Below are positions 7,872 to 15,972 of a stretch of DNA of 64,000 bases, in pieces (the stretch's first letter is position 1; each line of letters starts with the position of its first letter). The stretch comes from a virus: positions 62,001 to 126,000 of the IMG/VR virus record IMGVR_UViG_3300023174_005338; one strand, 5' to 3'. The translations under genes were made by a program, and so were the position numbers. The notes under the pieces were generated by a model that had not been told where the DNA came from, searched no databases, and saw nothing but the letters and a program-made list of their open reading frames with translations.

Positions 7872-8450
7872 ATGCCAATCATTCAAGATCAGGACAATTC
7901 CGAAAAAGAACCATCACGCCTGTTGCAGGAAGCCGGCATGTATGTGTTCATGGGCGAAGTCAACGATGACACCATCAAGCCCATCATCGAGTGGATCTTG
8001 GTAGAAAATCATGTAGTAAAAAAGAAGAAAAAAGAGTTGTTGCTCATGGTCTGTAGCGAAGGCGGCAGCGTAGAAGATGCCTTTGCCTTGATCGACGTGA
8101 TGAAAGCATCGAGCATAGCAATCAAGACCGTGGGTCTGGGCGTGATAGCCAGTGCCGGACTCATGATATTCCTAGCTGGACATGCAGGACGCAGGGTGCT
8201 GACACCCAACACTTCAATACTGAGCCATCAGTATAGCAACAGTCACGAAGGCAAACATCACGAACTGTTTGCCATAGCCAAAGAACACAATCTCATACAG
8301 TGGCGCATGCTGGAACATTATCGTGCGGCCACGGGCTTGGACACTGACACTATCCTGGAAAAATTGTTGCCACCCAGTGATATCTACCTGTCAGCAGAAG
8401 AAGCACTAGAATTAAAAATCTGCGACTACGTCAGCGACTTGAAAAAATAA
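7872..8450 (+). CDS. Divergent ClpP-like serine protease
   Basis: 192 residues from the ATG at 7872; an in-frame start at 7824 lies inside the promoter and was rejected. The ClpP triad is present as S94 (VIASAGLM), H119 (ILSHQYS) and D170 (PPSDIYLS). The usual substrate-binding NSPGG is CSEGG, and a lysine-rich loop (VVKKKKKE) follows strand 2. It is therefore a divergent paralogue of the canonical ClpP at 10822. It may form its own barrel, mix with host or phage ClpP, or act in head maturation. It is convergent with the large minus-strand gene. Confidence 0.8.
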   Translation: MPIIQDQDNSEKEPSRLLQEAGMYVFMGEVNDDTIKPIIEWILVENHVVKKKKKELLLMVCSEGGSVEDAFALIDVMKASSIAIKTVGLGVIASAGLMIFLAGHAGRRVLTPNTSILSHQYSNSHEGKHHELFAIAKEHNLIQWRMLEHYRAATGLDTDTILEKLLPPSDIYLSAEEALELKICDYVSDLKK

Positions 8451-10022
8451 TTACCGTTGTCTTTTACGGCCCAGGGTTTTTTCTGTGCCGTATTTTTTTG
8501 GCAGTTCAGGAGCAGCCTTGACAGCACTGCGTTTTTGTGTGACCAGGTCAAGATCTTTTGTTTTTGTTTTGACTTTTTTCTCTGTGCCTGTGTCAACTTC
8601 TGGGCCCATGTCATCGTTACTTTTTCCTGGGCTGACCTCAACTGAAATTTTACCTTTGGTAGGGTCTGAGGCAGATCCTTTGGTTTTAAGGCGTACTTCT
8701 CCAGAGATAGTAGCGGGCCAAAATGCTTCCGTGACCAATTTGTTGCCTTTGACATTGGTGTAAAGTTGTATAAAATTGTAGCCAAGACTTTGGATAATAG
8801 CTGGACGGAATCCTTCAATGACTTCTTGATTGTTGACCATGTCTATGACGTCTTTGGTCACTGCATACCAAACTTTTCCGCCGTCGGTATTGGTGCTTTC
8901 TTGTACCTTGGGCGATAGACGTTTATTGAATACCGACATTATGCCTCGTGGCATTGGCTTGCCGGTCTTGTAAGAATTCAAGGCAACCGCAATCAAGGCG
9001 TCATCAAATGGCAAGAGTTTTTTGTAGGCCGCCGGAACCTTGTCGGGGACATTTTTGTTCATCCAGTTCATTATTACAAATGGCTGGGTAAATGCACTGT
9101 TACTAGGATCCGTGGCTTCTTTGTAAAAACTGTAGGCTTCGGGATATTTCTTTTGCACATTGGCCGGTATCTTGATACTGCTCAAGGCAGGTGGTGCTCC
9201 CTTTCCTGCAGCCTTGCTAGAAATTTTGACAGCATGTCCAGTATCATCATTAACCACGCTGAAACTGTCGGCCAATGGATTGTCGCTGGCCTTGGGAAAA
9301 TACATGATCATGTCATTGAGATTGGCTCCTACAAACTTGTCAAATTCTTCTCGACTGCCGCGCTTGAACCGAGTAGCTCCTGACAACAGGCCTAACACTC
9401 CAATGTACTCGCTGGCGTACAGTTCGATGGCTTTAATTTCGGCCGGAGTTAAATTTTTAGGAAATTCTGGAACATTGCCTTGTGATGCCTGTCTGGACAT
9501 GTAAATCACTGCATCGCCTATACGTCCCAATTTTTGCATTTGTGGACTGTTGGAAATTTTTTCATACATTTCACCAGCAGGGAATCCACCGGCTTGCAAT
9601 AATTGGTCTACGCTGTTACCAAAGTCTGCAACTTCTTGATCTGTGGTGTCAAAAATATCACTGCCTTTGAGCTTGATGGTTTCTGACTCTTTGCTACCAA
9701 ACTCGACTGTTTTTAATAATTCAGTGTTTTTGACTTCGCCGCCGTCGGTCGTTTTGAGACTGATACTGCCTTTGGGGCCTTTGGGACCACTTTTTAACCA
9801 TTCAGCCACTCGGTTGGCTTCTGATGGATCAATCACAACATCGCCGCCAGTGACCAGAGTAAATGGAGTGCCGTTTTGTACCTTGTATAAGAAAAGTGCT
9901 GGACGACTCATAGGCTCGCCAGTGATCGGATCTTTGACTGCACTGGCTTTGTTGGCAGGGATTTCTGGTGCACCTAAGTTGGCTTCCATTAGATTGTCTA
10001 GTAGATTGAGAATATCACGCAT
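8451..10022 (-). CDS. Large protein with T4-like capsid-targeting N-terminus
   Basis: A 523-residue protein of unknown family. It starts MRDILNLLDNLMEANLG, which resembles the T4 internal-protein capsid-targeting sequence ending in an (L/I)xE cleavage site (here LME before A). The middle contains TGHAVKISSKAAGKGAPPA, a D...SxK-like segment that might belong to a nuclease fold. The C-terminal 90 residues are Lys/Thr-rich and disordered. A packaged, injected protein is an inference. It abuts the ClpP-like gene stop to stop. Confidence 0.55.
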   Translation of the reverse strand: MRDILNLLDNLMEANLGAPEIPANKASAVKDPITGEPMSRPALFLYKVQNGTPFTLVTGGDVVIDPSEANRVAEWLKSGPKGPKGSISLKTTDGGEVKNTELLKTVEFGSKESETIKLKGSDIFDTTDQEVADFGNSVDQLLQAGGFPAGEMYEKISNSPQMQKLGRIGDAVIYMSRQASQGNVPEFPKNLTPAEIKAIELYASEYIGVLGLLSGATRFKRGSREEFDKFVGANLNDMIMYFPKASDNPLADSFSVVNDDTGHAVKISSKAAGKGAPPALSSIKIPANVQKKYPEAYSFYKEATDPSNSAFTQPFVIMNWMNKNVPDKVPAAYKKLLPFDDALIAVALNSYKTGKPMPRGIMSVFNKRLSPKVQESTNTDGGKVWYAVTKDVIDMVNNQEVIEGFRPAIIQSLGYNFIQLYTNVKGNKLVTEAFWPATISGEVRLKTKGSASDPTKGKISVEVSPGKSNDDMGPEVDTGTEKKVKTKTKDLDLVTQKRSAVKAAPELPKKYGTEKTLGRKRQR

Positions 10023-10055
10023 TTGCTTTTTTTCACAGTTAATGTTATACTTATC

Positions 10056-10772
10056 TTATATTTCGAGATATTGTCTGACATATTTTTTATCTTGTTCAAT
10101 GATCTCAGTTGGATCAACATCGAGTAGTGTTTTGAGTAGATAAGATATGACTTCATAATTATTACGAACCGAAGAAGCAGATATTTTCTTGTTGTTGATG
10201 ATCACATGATCGTTTTTGTCTCTATTGAACTTGGCCGAAACTGCTTGTAAATTCTGTCTACTATCAAGAAATTTATACAAGGGTCTTTCCTTCACCCAGT
10301 CATTGTGTTGTTTTTTTGATGATTTAACAATAGATAATGGAATGATATGGTCATAATGAATATGCCATTTTTTCTTGGCAGTTCTAGCAGGACAACCGTG
10401 CGAGTTAAGGTGTTGATAAGGACTTTGCCAGAATTCACCAAATTCTGGATCAATGATACAAACTTTGCTATCGCAATCTGTGTAAATAACTTTTGAATAG
10501 TCATAAAGATCACCGTGTTTTTTCCTAGCCCGAGCTATAAATTCATCCAATGGTTGGCGCCTTGCTTGTGCTGCTTTTTGCTTACCTCTAGCAGGGTGTC
10601 CTTGTTTTTGTAAGTGACCCATTGGTGCTTGCCAGAATTCGCCAAACTCGGGATCGATAATTTTGACTTTGTCATGCATTTTAGTGTAAACTGTCTGTGA
10701 GTAGTCGTAAAAATAATTGTGTATTTTGTTTGCTCTTGCAACGAATTCTTGAGTGGTAATTTGTTTAGGCAT
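10056..10772 (-). CDS. HNH endonuclease with two DUF723-type repeats
   Basis: 238 residues from the ATG at 10772 (a TTG four codons upstream is possible). Two copies of a 55-residue unit occur near residues 8-63 and 73-129; each ends IDPEFGEFWQ.P..HL...G.PAR, the DUF723 pattern found in homing-type nucleases. An HNH-like core follows: HIHYDHIIPL, then a hydrophobic spacer and LDSRQNLQAVSAKFNRDK. It is probably a free-standing homing endonuclease inserted between genes. Base composition is more AT-rich than its neighbours, which fits mobility. Confidence 0.75.
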   Translation of the reverse strand: MPKQITTQEFVARANKIHNYFYDYSQTVYTKMHDKVKIIDPEFGEFWQAPMGHLQKQGHPARGKQKAAQARRQPLDEFIARARKKHGDLYDYSKVIYTDCDSKVCIIDPEFGEFWQSPYQHLNSHGCPARTAKKKWHIHYDHIIPLSIVKSSKKQHNDWVKERPLYKFLDSRQNLQAVSAKFNRDKNDHVIINNKKISASSVRNNYEVISYLLKTLLDVDPTEIIEQDKKYVRQYLEI

Positions 10773-10797
10773 ACGGAGGTCCAATGTATAATATGTT

Positions 10798-10805
10798 TAT
10801 TTATA
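10798..10805 (-). promoter_or_regulatory. T4-like late promoter box
   Basis: The minus strand reads TATAAATA, a perfect T4 late element, 26 bp upstream of the HNH gene start. Confidence 0.45.
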
Positions 10806-10821
10806 TAAGAAAGATAGAAAA

Positions 10822-11415
10822 ATGAATTTAGTTCCAATGGTCATTGAGACAACCTCCAAGGGCGAAAGAGCCATGGACATACAATCTAGGCTACTAAGAG
10901 ACAGAATTATATTGCTCATGGATGATGTAAATGATCATACAGCAAGTCTTGTAGTTGCCCAAATGTTGTTTTTAGAAGCTGAAGATCCAGACCGCGACAT
11001 ACTTCTCTATATAAATTCTAGAGGCGGCAGCGTTACCGCTGGCATGAGCATATATGATACCATGCAGTACATAAAATGCGATGTCAGCACCATAGTCATG
11101 GGCCAGGCATGCAGTATGGGTAGTTTGTTGGCCACAGCCGGAGCCGCAGGCAAGCGTTTTATGTTGCCACACAGCCGTAACATGATACATCAACCGTCAG
11201 GTGGTGCAGAAGGTCAGGCCACCGACATTGAAATACAGGCCCGAGAAATACTAAAGATGAAACGATATTTGACAGAAATCTATGTCGCACACAACAGCGC
11301 AGGCAAGGCCTACGATGATTTTGCACGTGACATGGAACGTGATTTCTTCATGAGTGCCGAAGAGGCCGTGGCCTATGGTCTAGCAGATCAGGTAATATCC
11401 AAGCGTGACATTTAA
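10822..11415 (+). CDS. clpP: Canonical ClpP protease subunit
   Basis: 197 residues, close to E. coli ClpP along the whole length without the propeptide. The triad is S98 (GQACSMGS), H123 (MIHQPSGG) and an Asp in DMERDFF near 174; [10 protein letters not shown] and [12 protein letters not shown] are conserved. Two changes stand out: the substrate-groove NSPGG is NSRGG (R67) and GQAASMG is GQACSMG. No ClpX or ClpA is in the window, so it probably pairs with host AAA+ unfoldases and could redirect host proteolysis. The end overlaps the radical SAM gene. Confidence 0.92.
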   Translation: MNLVPMVIETTSKGERAMDIQSRLLRDRIILLMDDVNDHTASLVVAQMLFLEAEDPDRDILLYINSRGGSVTAGMSIYDTMQYIKCDVSTIVMGQACSMGSLLATAGAAGKRFMLPHSRNMIHQPSGGAEGQATDIEIQAREILKMKRYLTEIYVAHNSAGKAYDDFARDMERDFFMSAEEAVAYGLADQVISKRDI

Positions 11416-12706
11416 GCATACCTTTTGTCCTAGTCCGTGGTTCCACATGCGAATCACCAACTCAGGCTCCTATGAACCTTGCAGATGGATGAACAAAAAT
11501 GTTAGCACTCGAGTAAATTTTGACCGTAACATAAAGACCTTGTCTCCTCTGAAGTATTTTCAAACCAACATGGCCAAGCTACGCACAGAATTGTTGCAAG
11601 GGCATGCTCCTGAAATGTGCGCAGACTGTCACGTCATGGAAGATCATGGCAAACCCAGTGGTCGGCAACGACAACTACTCAAGGTCGGCGTTCTTGGTGA
11701 ACATTTTGAAAAAAGTCTGGCCAGCTCGCCCATGCGTGCAGCGTTTGATCATAGCAATCAAAACCAAGGCGTCACAGATCGAACTGTGACAGACTGGCAG
11801 ATAGATCTAGGCAACTACTGCAATGGTGCCTGTGTGTTTTGTGTCCCTGAAAGTTCCAGTACCTTGGCCACTGAATTCTACCAACTGGGGCTCATTGATA
11901 CCATGCCACCTAGATCCTGGTGCGATGATCCGGATCTTCTGGAACAATTCATAGCAGACCTGACAGCCAGCCCTGACCTGCAATACCTGCATTTCCTTGG
12001 TGGCGAAACAGTGATCACTCCAGGATTTCAAAAAATATTGTCAGCCTTGATTGCGGCCGGCTTATCCCAACAGATCACCATTGGGTTTACCACCAATCTC
12101 ACGGTTTGGTCCGACACAGTAGTTGATCTATTGACTCAGTTCCGACAGGTGAATTTAGGCATGAGTGTGGAAACCTTGACTGCTGTCAATGACTATGTGA
12201 GATATCCCAGTCGGCAGGCCCGCACCCGACAATTATTGGATCAATGGCAGGACTTGGCCACCCGCCAGGCCTGGTTGACACAACTCAGAATCACTCCTAC
12301 TTGCCTGACCATGCACGATCTGACCACGGTATATGATTATGCCTGGCAACACAATTTGGCAGTGGAAAGTTGTAGTTTTTTTGATCGGCCTGAATTTCTC
12401 AGGATCAGTGTGCTTCCAACACAACAAAGACAAATTGCCATACACAGATTACAACAGTGGATCGAATCACATGTTGCAAATCCTTGTTCTCATCAAATCA
12501 TCAACACCAGAGATCCAAATCTAGCTCGTCAACAGATTGTGCAAGACGCTCGAAGCTATCTGCACTATCTACAATCTGCAGCAGATGAAAGTCACAGACT
12601 GCCGGATCTTGTGGCATATCTCAAACTGCTGGAAAGCCGTCGTGGCAACAGCATCTTAGACTATCTACCCCAATATGAAGACCTATTCAGATCTGCAGGC
12701 TATTGA
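11405..12706 (+). CDS. Radical SAM enzyme with N-terminal cysteine cluster
   Basis: 433 residues from a GTG at 11405 that overlaps the clpP stop. The radical SAM 4Fe-4S motif CxxxCxxC is C139-C143-C146 ([10 protein letters not shown]). Upstream cysteines at 8, 26, 72 and 75 (FCPSPW, EPCRW, MCADC) match a twitch/SPASM-like auxiliary cluster, but placed N-terminally. [13 protein letters not shown] fits the SAM-binding GGE motif. Related twitch-type radical SAM proteins occur in marine phages; substrates are unknown, with peptide or surface sugar modification as options. Confidence 0.85.
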   Translation: MTFKHTFCPSPWFHMRITNSGSYEPCRWMNKNVSTRVNFDRNIKTLSPLKYFQTNMAKLRTELLQGHAPEMCADCHVMEDHGKPSGRQRQLLKVGVLGEHFEKSLASSPMRAAFDHSNQNQGVTDRTVTDWQIDLGNYCNGACVFCVPESSSTLATEFYQLGLIDTMPPRSWCDDPDLLEQFIADLTASPDLQYLHFLGGETVITPGFQKILSALIAAGLSQQITIGFTTNLTVWSDTVVDLLTQFRQVNLGMSVETLTAVNDYVRYPSRQARTRQLLDQWQDLATRQAWLTQLRITPTCLTMHDLTTVYDYAWQHNLAVESCSFFDRPEFLRISVLPTQQRQIAIHRLQQWIESHVANPCSHQIINTRDPNLARQQIVQDARSYLHYLQSAADESHRLPDLVAYLKLLESRRGNSILDYLPQYEDLFRSAGY

Positions 12707-13097
12707 TCAGCGGTTGCACTGCCACGTGGAACTGGAACCCGTGGGCAATCCCGAAGTGTCGGTGATCATTGCCGGTGTGTATGGAGGCGGAAAACTTTTC
12801 AAGTCCGTTGAGTTCAATATCAACGTTGACTTATTGAAGCCTTTCACTATTGAAATTGAACTTCGAAATAAAACATACTCCACTGATCATGAAACTGCTG
12901 TGATCGTCAAACAGTTACAAATTGACGATATTGATCTTGTGCCCAGATTTGACTATCTAGCTGTGTACAACAACGATCACAACAACACCAACCCTACCAG
13001 CTACCTGGGTTTTAATGGTAAGTGGACACTAACTATTGATAGGCCTTTTTATCAATGGTTGCATCAGACCACAGCACAAGGCTGGCTTATAAGTTAG
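12675..13097 (+). CDS. Conserved beta-rich protein, unknown function
   Basis: A 140-residue frame overlapping the radical SAM gene by 32 bp; a TTG at 12711 is a possible alternative start. It contains CHVELEPVGNPEV, ELRNKTYSTDHETAVI and SYLGFNGKWTLTIDRPFY, a beta-sandwich-like pattern that I recall beside radical SAM or fibre genes in marine phages. Its stop codon lies within the GTTAGTGCGCACTAAC palindrome. Confidence 0.6.
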   Translation: MKTYSDLQAIDQRLHCHVELEPVGNPEVSVIIAGVYGGGKLFKSVEFNINVDLLKPFTIEIELRNKTYSTDHETAVIVKQLQIDDIDLVPRFDYLAVYNNDHNNTNPTSYLGFNGKWTLTIDRPFYQWLHQTTAQGWLIS

Positions 13098-13108
13098 TGC
13101 GCACTAAC
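13093..13108. promoter_or_regulatory. Palindromic operator, copy 1
   Basis: GTTAGTGCGCACTAAC is a perfect 16-bp palindrome lying 18 bp upstream of a -35 box. Related sites are at 28165 and 38942. Confidence 0.6.
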
Positions 13109-13126
13109 CCTTTGATTTTGCTACGG

Positions 13127-13155
13127 TTGACCAAAAATGCCCGATTTGCTATACT
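13127..13155 (+). promoter_or_regulatory. Strong early promoter
   Basis: TTGACC at 13127-13132, 17-bp spacer, TATACT at 13150-13155. From the -35 through the ribosome binding site it closely resembles the promoters at 38610 and 38966. Confidence 0.8.
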
Positions 13156-13184
13156 AGTTCTATAGTAAACAAAAAGGAGCAACC

Positions 13185-13598
13185 GTGAGCAAACAAATCC
13201 AATACGCAGGTTACAGCATCGTGAAAGACGGCACCTGGAAATTCCGTACTGCCACCGATGAAAAACGCATCGCCCAACTAGAAGCATTTGGTGAATCGGT
13301 GTACATGGTCAGTATCAAACCCGTGGCCACCAAGGGTGCGGCTGCCAAAGAACTCTTGGCCATGGATTACATGGGCAAAGATCCCGAGTGTGTGGCGTTC
13401 TTTGTGAAACATGCAAAAGACGAGAATCCGTTCAAGCCCAAAAAGGTTCGCACTGTAAAAGTCAAGGTCTCCAAGTCTAATCCAGTGGAGGCCTATTTCT
13501 TGGCAGTGGAGGCTGATCAACCCGTGAGTCGTAAAGAAGCGGCCCGTTTGCGTGCCGAGTTCAACGAGCGTGTCAGAATTGCTTACGAAGCCAACTAA
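13185..13598 (+). CDS. Hypothetical early protein
   Basis: GTG start at 13185 preceded by AAAAGGAGCAACC. The 137-residue protein is basic and ends in a helix (RKEAARLRAEFNERVRIAYEAN). No family is recognised. It is the first gene of a five-gene early run (13185-14447) under a strong promoter with a palindromic operator, a position typical of host-takeover proteins. Confidence 0.6.
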   Translation: MSKQIQYAGYSIVKDGTWKFRTATDEKRIAQLEAFGESVYMVSIKPVATKGAAAKELLAMDYMGKDPECVAFFVKHAKDENPFKPKKVRTVKVKVSKSNPVEAYFLAVEADQPVSRKEAARLRAEFNERVRIAYEAN

Positions 13599-13608
13599 GG
13601 AGACCCAC

Positions 13609-13788
13609 ATGGCCAAATTCCGAGTACTAGCCAGCGAAACTGTTTTTTACGAGTTCTTTGTAGAAGCCGAAACCGAAGCCGAAGTCCATAGACGCATCGA
13701 CATCGGCGACTACGACACAGGTCCAGCCTACGATGGCGACAATTTTGAAATCGACAGCATTGAACAGGAGACAGAACATGTCAGTTAA
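13609..13788 (+). CDS. Small acidic hypothetical protein
   Basis: The ATG at 13609 follows AAGGAGACCCAC; 59 residues, strongly acidic (EAETEAEVHRRIDIGDYD). The start MAKFRVLASETVFYEFFVEA suggests a small alpha/beta fold. A longer in-frame extension lies in the upstream gene and was rejected. It overlaps the next gene by 11 bp. Confidence 0.6.
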   Translation: MAKFRVLASETVFYEFFVEAETEAEVHRRIDIGDYDTGPAYDGDNFEIDSIEQETEHVS

Positions 13789-14050
13789 TCACATCGTAAC
13801 AGAACTCATGAGCGGCACCTTGACCAACGATGACATCGAGAAGGTGGCCCAGGCTCTCAAATACGCCCGTGCCCAAGTTGGTCGAGAAGTCAAGCGTCAA
13901 CTGGCTCCGGGAGCAAGCGTGAGGTTTTATCATCCCAAACAGAATTTTTACATCGCCGGCACTGTGAACCGCATCAAACAGAAATATGTCCTGGTCGACA
14001 CACCCAGGGGACGATACAATGTGCCGGCTAACTTGTTGGAAGTGGCATGA
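13778..14050 (+). CDS. Hypothetical protein with SH3/KOW-like C-terminus
   Basis: ATG at 13778, 90 residues. A helical N-terminal half (NDDIEKVAQALKYARAQVG) is followed by GASVRFYHPKQNFYIAGTVN and RIKQKYVLVDTPRGRYNVP, a small beta-barrel pattern like KOW/SH3 domains that bind nucleic acid or protein. The same domain style appears in the gene at 14283. It overlaps neighbours on both sides. Confidence 0.6.
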   Translation: MSVNHIVTELMSGTLTNDDIEKVAQALKYARAQVGREVKRQLAPGASVRFYHPKQNFYIAGTVNRIKQKYVLVDTPRGRYNVPANLLEVA

Positions 14051-14286
14051 AACACCTGCCGGTAGAAACTTTTATCGCAGGCTTTGCGGAGTTTCACATG
14101 TTGTTGAAGGACTATCCAGGTCTGCGTATGGTGCCTATCCAGCATTACGACACAGTGAAATCTGGTTTGACCAACCTGGGCTACAGATTCCGTATCCGAT
14201 ATCGTGGTCCACACAGACCCGAACACGATACACTCAAGCAAGATGCCCGAGCATTCACAGTTTACCTACAAGAGGAAATCATATGA
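14047..14286 (+). CDS. Hypothetical early protein
   Basis: 79 residues, ATGA overlap with the previous gene. Contains GLRMVPIQHYDTVKSG and YRFRIRYRGPHRPEHD. No family recognised. It is part of the 13185-14447 early run and overlaps the next start by 4 bp. Confidence 0.55.
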   Translation: MKHLPVETFIAGFAEFHMLLKDYPGLRMVPIQHYDTVKSGLTNLGYRFRIRYRGPHRPEHDTLKQDARAFTVYLQEEII

Positions 14287-14447
14287 TCAACATCAGCGAT
14301 TTTGTACAAGTCAAAAATCAACCTGGAATAACCGGGCAAATCATTGAACTACACGGCAACAAGGCTGTGATCATTGACGATGCCAGTGAATATGAATACC
14401 CAGAAAACTGCCTGGAATTTAAAATTTCGGACTTGCAACCCTTGTAA
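14283..14447 (+). CDS. Small beta-barrel hypothetical protein
   Basis: The ATG at 14283 follows AGAGGAAATCAT; 54 residues (MINISDFVQVKNQPGITGQI). The alternation of V/I with a central GNKAVIID looks like a KOW-type barrel. A 153-residue frame that includes it has a start inside two other genes and was rejected. Confidence 0.6.
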   Translation: MINISDFVQVKNQPGITGQIIELHGNKAVIIDDASEYEYPENCLEFKISDLQPL

Positions 14448-14461
14448 ACACAAGGAAAAAA

Positions 14462-14532
14462 GTCTTTAAAAATCAATGACTTACAGCGCCTAAAAAGTTC
14501 TTAAAAATCAATGACTTACACGACCTAAAAAA
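14462..14532. repeat. Two 35-bp tandem repeats upstream of a promoter
   Basis: Two copies, 14462-14496 and 14497-14532, share the identical core TTAAAAATCAATGACTTACA followed by a CCTAAAAA box. They end 16 bp before the -35 at 14549, a position typical of activator or repressor sites. Confidence 0.75.
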
Positions 14533-14548
14533 GCTGGATATTTTTTGG

Positions 14549-14577
14549 TTGACCAAAAACACCATTTAGGGTATAAT
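14549..14577 (+). promoter_or_regulatory. Strong early promoter
   Basis: TTGACC at 14549-14554, 17-bp spacer, TATAAT at 14572-14577; the leader carries AAGGAG before the ATG at 14609. Confidence 0.8.
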
Positions 14578-14608
14578 GTATGTATAGTGATTAATAAGGA
14601 GCTGAAAA

Positions 14609-14872
14609 ATGGTTGGACTAACAATAGTAGATGGTGACGTAATCCGTGCATATGACTTCAAGCCCATGGCGGGCCGTGAAGACTGCTTCATCGAAGGTGA
14701 GGTTTTGGATTCTGGTGATACTAGTCAAGGTTACCAAGCATACCGGATCCGTGTGACCCGTGACAGCTGGTCAGATAGTGAAGACAAGGGTCGTGTTGGT
14801 ATTGAGATGTTTGTGCCTTGGAGAGTGAGTTTTAACGAGTTCCAAGGTCGTGTAATGAACCTGAGCAGATAA
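14609..14872 (+). CDS. Hypothetical early protein
   Basis: 87 residues starting MVGLTIVDGDVIRAYDFKP after a strong AAGGAGCTGAAAA. A beta-rich, acidic protein (GYQAYRIRVTRDSWSDSED). No family recognised. Its promoter is preceded by the tandem repeats at 14462. The SWIM gene follows by 1 bp. Confidence 0.55.
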   Translation: MVGLTIVDGDVIRAYDFKPMAGREDCFIEGEVLDSGDTSQGYQAYRIRVTRDSWSDSEDKGRVGIEMFVPWRVSFNEFQGRVMNLSR

Positions 14873-14873
14873 C

Positions 14874-15245
14874 GTGAAGGCCTTTCAAGAGATCACAGAA
14901 TGGGACAGCGACTTCGCTGTCCCAAACCACGTTTATTTTTTGTCAGACGCAAAGGACAAGATGTACGGCTATGTTCAAGCTGGCACTGGCCTTGTGCAGA
15001 CCATGCGCTCACCATATAGATTTCATGTGCGTGGTCGTAAGTTCCGAGAGGTCAAAAATGTCTGGAACTTTGGTGTGGATGATACTCCAGAACCTTCCAA
15101 CGGAAAAGAATATCGAGTGTTAGGTAGCCGGAACAACGTCTACACAGTGACCAATGACCGCGGAAGTTGGTCTTGCACTTGCCCTGCCGCAAAATGGCAA
15201 AAGGGCGAATGCAAGCATATTGTAAAATTAAAGTCCGAATCTTGA
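14874..15245 (+). CDS. SWIM zinc-finger protein
   Basis: 123 residues from a GTG at 14874. The C-terminus has the SWIM motif CxCx(n)CxH: WSCTCPAAKWQKGECKHIVK, a zinc-binding element for DNA or protein contacts. The N-terminal 75 residues (NHVYFLSDAKDKMYGYVQAG) are unassigned. It probably shares the promoter at 14549 with the gene before it. It is convergent with the LamG gene and overlaps it by 18 bp. Confidence 0.75.
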   Translation: MKAFQEITEWDSDFAVPNHVYFLSDAKDKMYGYVQAGTGLVQTMRSPYRFHVRGRKFREVKNVWNFGVDDTPEPSNGKEYRVLGSRNNVYTVTNDRGSWSCTCPAAKWQKGECKHIVKLKSES

Positions 15246-15959
15246 CCGGTAGTAGTTGAAGTTTTGAGCAACCTCTGTACCAGTTAGTGCTGAGTTGTAG
15301 ACATTAACAATGGCCAATCGGCCGCCCCATAACCCACCCGGATCCCAGCGAGTCATCAAACCATATCCAATTCCAGGGTTGGCAGCAGCACCGGGCGGTG
15401 CAACAGCAGTTTGCACCAGGGTGTTGTTTACATACAAGTTGAGAGTGGTGCCGTCAAATGTGCCCACAATCTGATACCATGCTCCGGGTGTTAGTGAATA
15501 CCCCGACGGAGTAGTTTGAAATCCCGCACTATAATACCATACCTGTAGATCAGTATCAGCGGCGTTGGCACCCAGACCAAGATTTATGGTACCGCCACCA
15601 TATTGATATTCTGTGAATATGTTGGGTCCAGAGGATGTGTTGGTTCCGTCATAGTAGTGCCAGGCTTCGATTGACCAGTTGGCCAATGTGCCCAAGTTTG
15701 GTGTTGTGCTATAGCCAAACTGTCCAGCGTTGGGATTGAACTGTAGATATCCACCGTTGGCACTGTTATAGGTGGGACCGTTTACCAGCGTAAATGACAT
15801 GGATCCTACTGTGTCGGTCCATGTGCTACCTGACCCAGGATAGCTGGCAGGATTGCCAGCGTCAAGACTCAAGACTTGATTAGTCAACGGAGATGCCGAT
15901 GAGGAACTAATCTCTACACCAGCTCCAACGGTGATTCCGGGTCCTATTGTTATGGCCAT
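15228..15959 (-). CDS. LamG/concanavalin-like tail protein
   Basis: A 243-residue protein with a short Gly/Ile N-terminus (MAITIGPGITVGAG) and a jelly-roll lectin domain of the LamG-3 type from about residue 35. Signature pieces are LSLDAGNPASYPGSGSTW, NWSIEAWHYYDG, WYQIVGTFDGTTLNLYVNN and LAIVNVYNSALT. Such domains sit on phage tail fibres and bind glycans. It lies 13 bp downstream of the long fibre gene on the same strand and is probably co-transcribed with it. Confidence 0.8.
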   Translation of the reverse strand: MAITIGPGITVGAGVEISSSSASPLTNQVLSLDAGNPASYPGSGSTWTDTVGSMSFTLVNGPTYNSANGGYLQFNPNAGQFGYSTTPNLGTLANWSIEAWHYYDGTNTSSGPNIFTEYQYGGGTINLGLGANAADTDLQVWYYSAGFQTTPSGYSLTPGAWYQIVGTFDGTTLNLYVNNTLVQTAVAPPGAAANPGIGYGLMTRWDPGGLWGGRLAIVNVYNSALTGTEVAQNFNYYRSRFGL

Positions 15960-15972
15960 ATTAGTATCCCGT

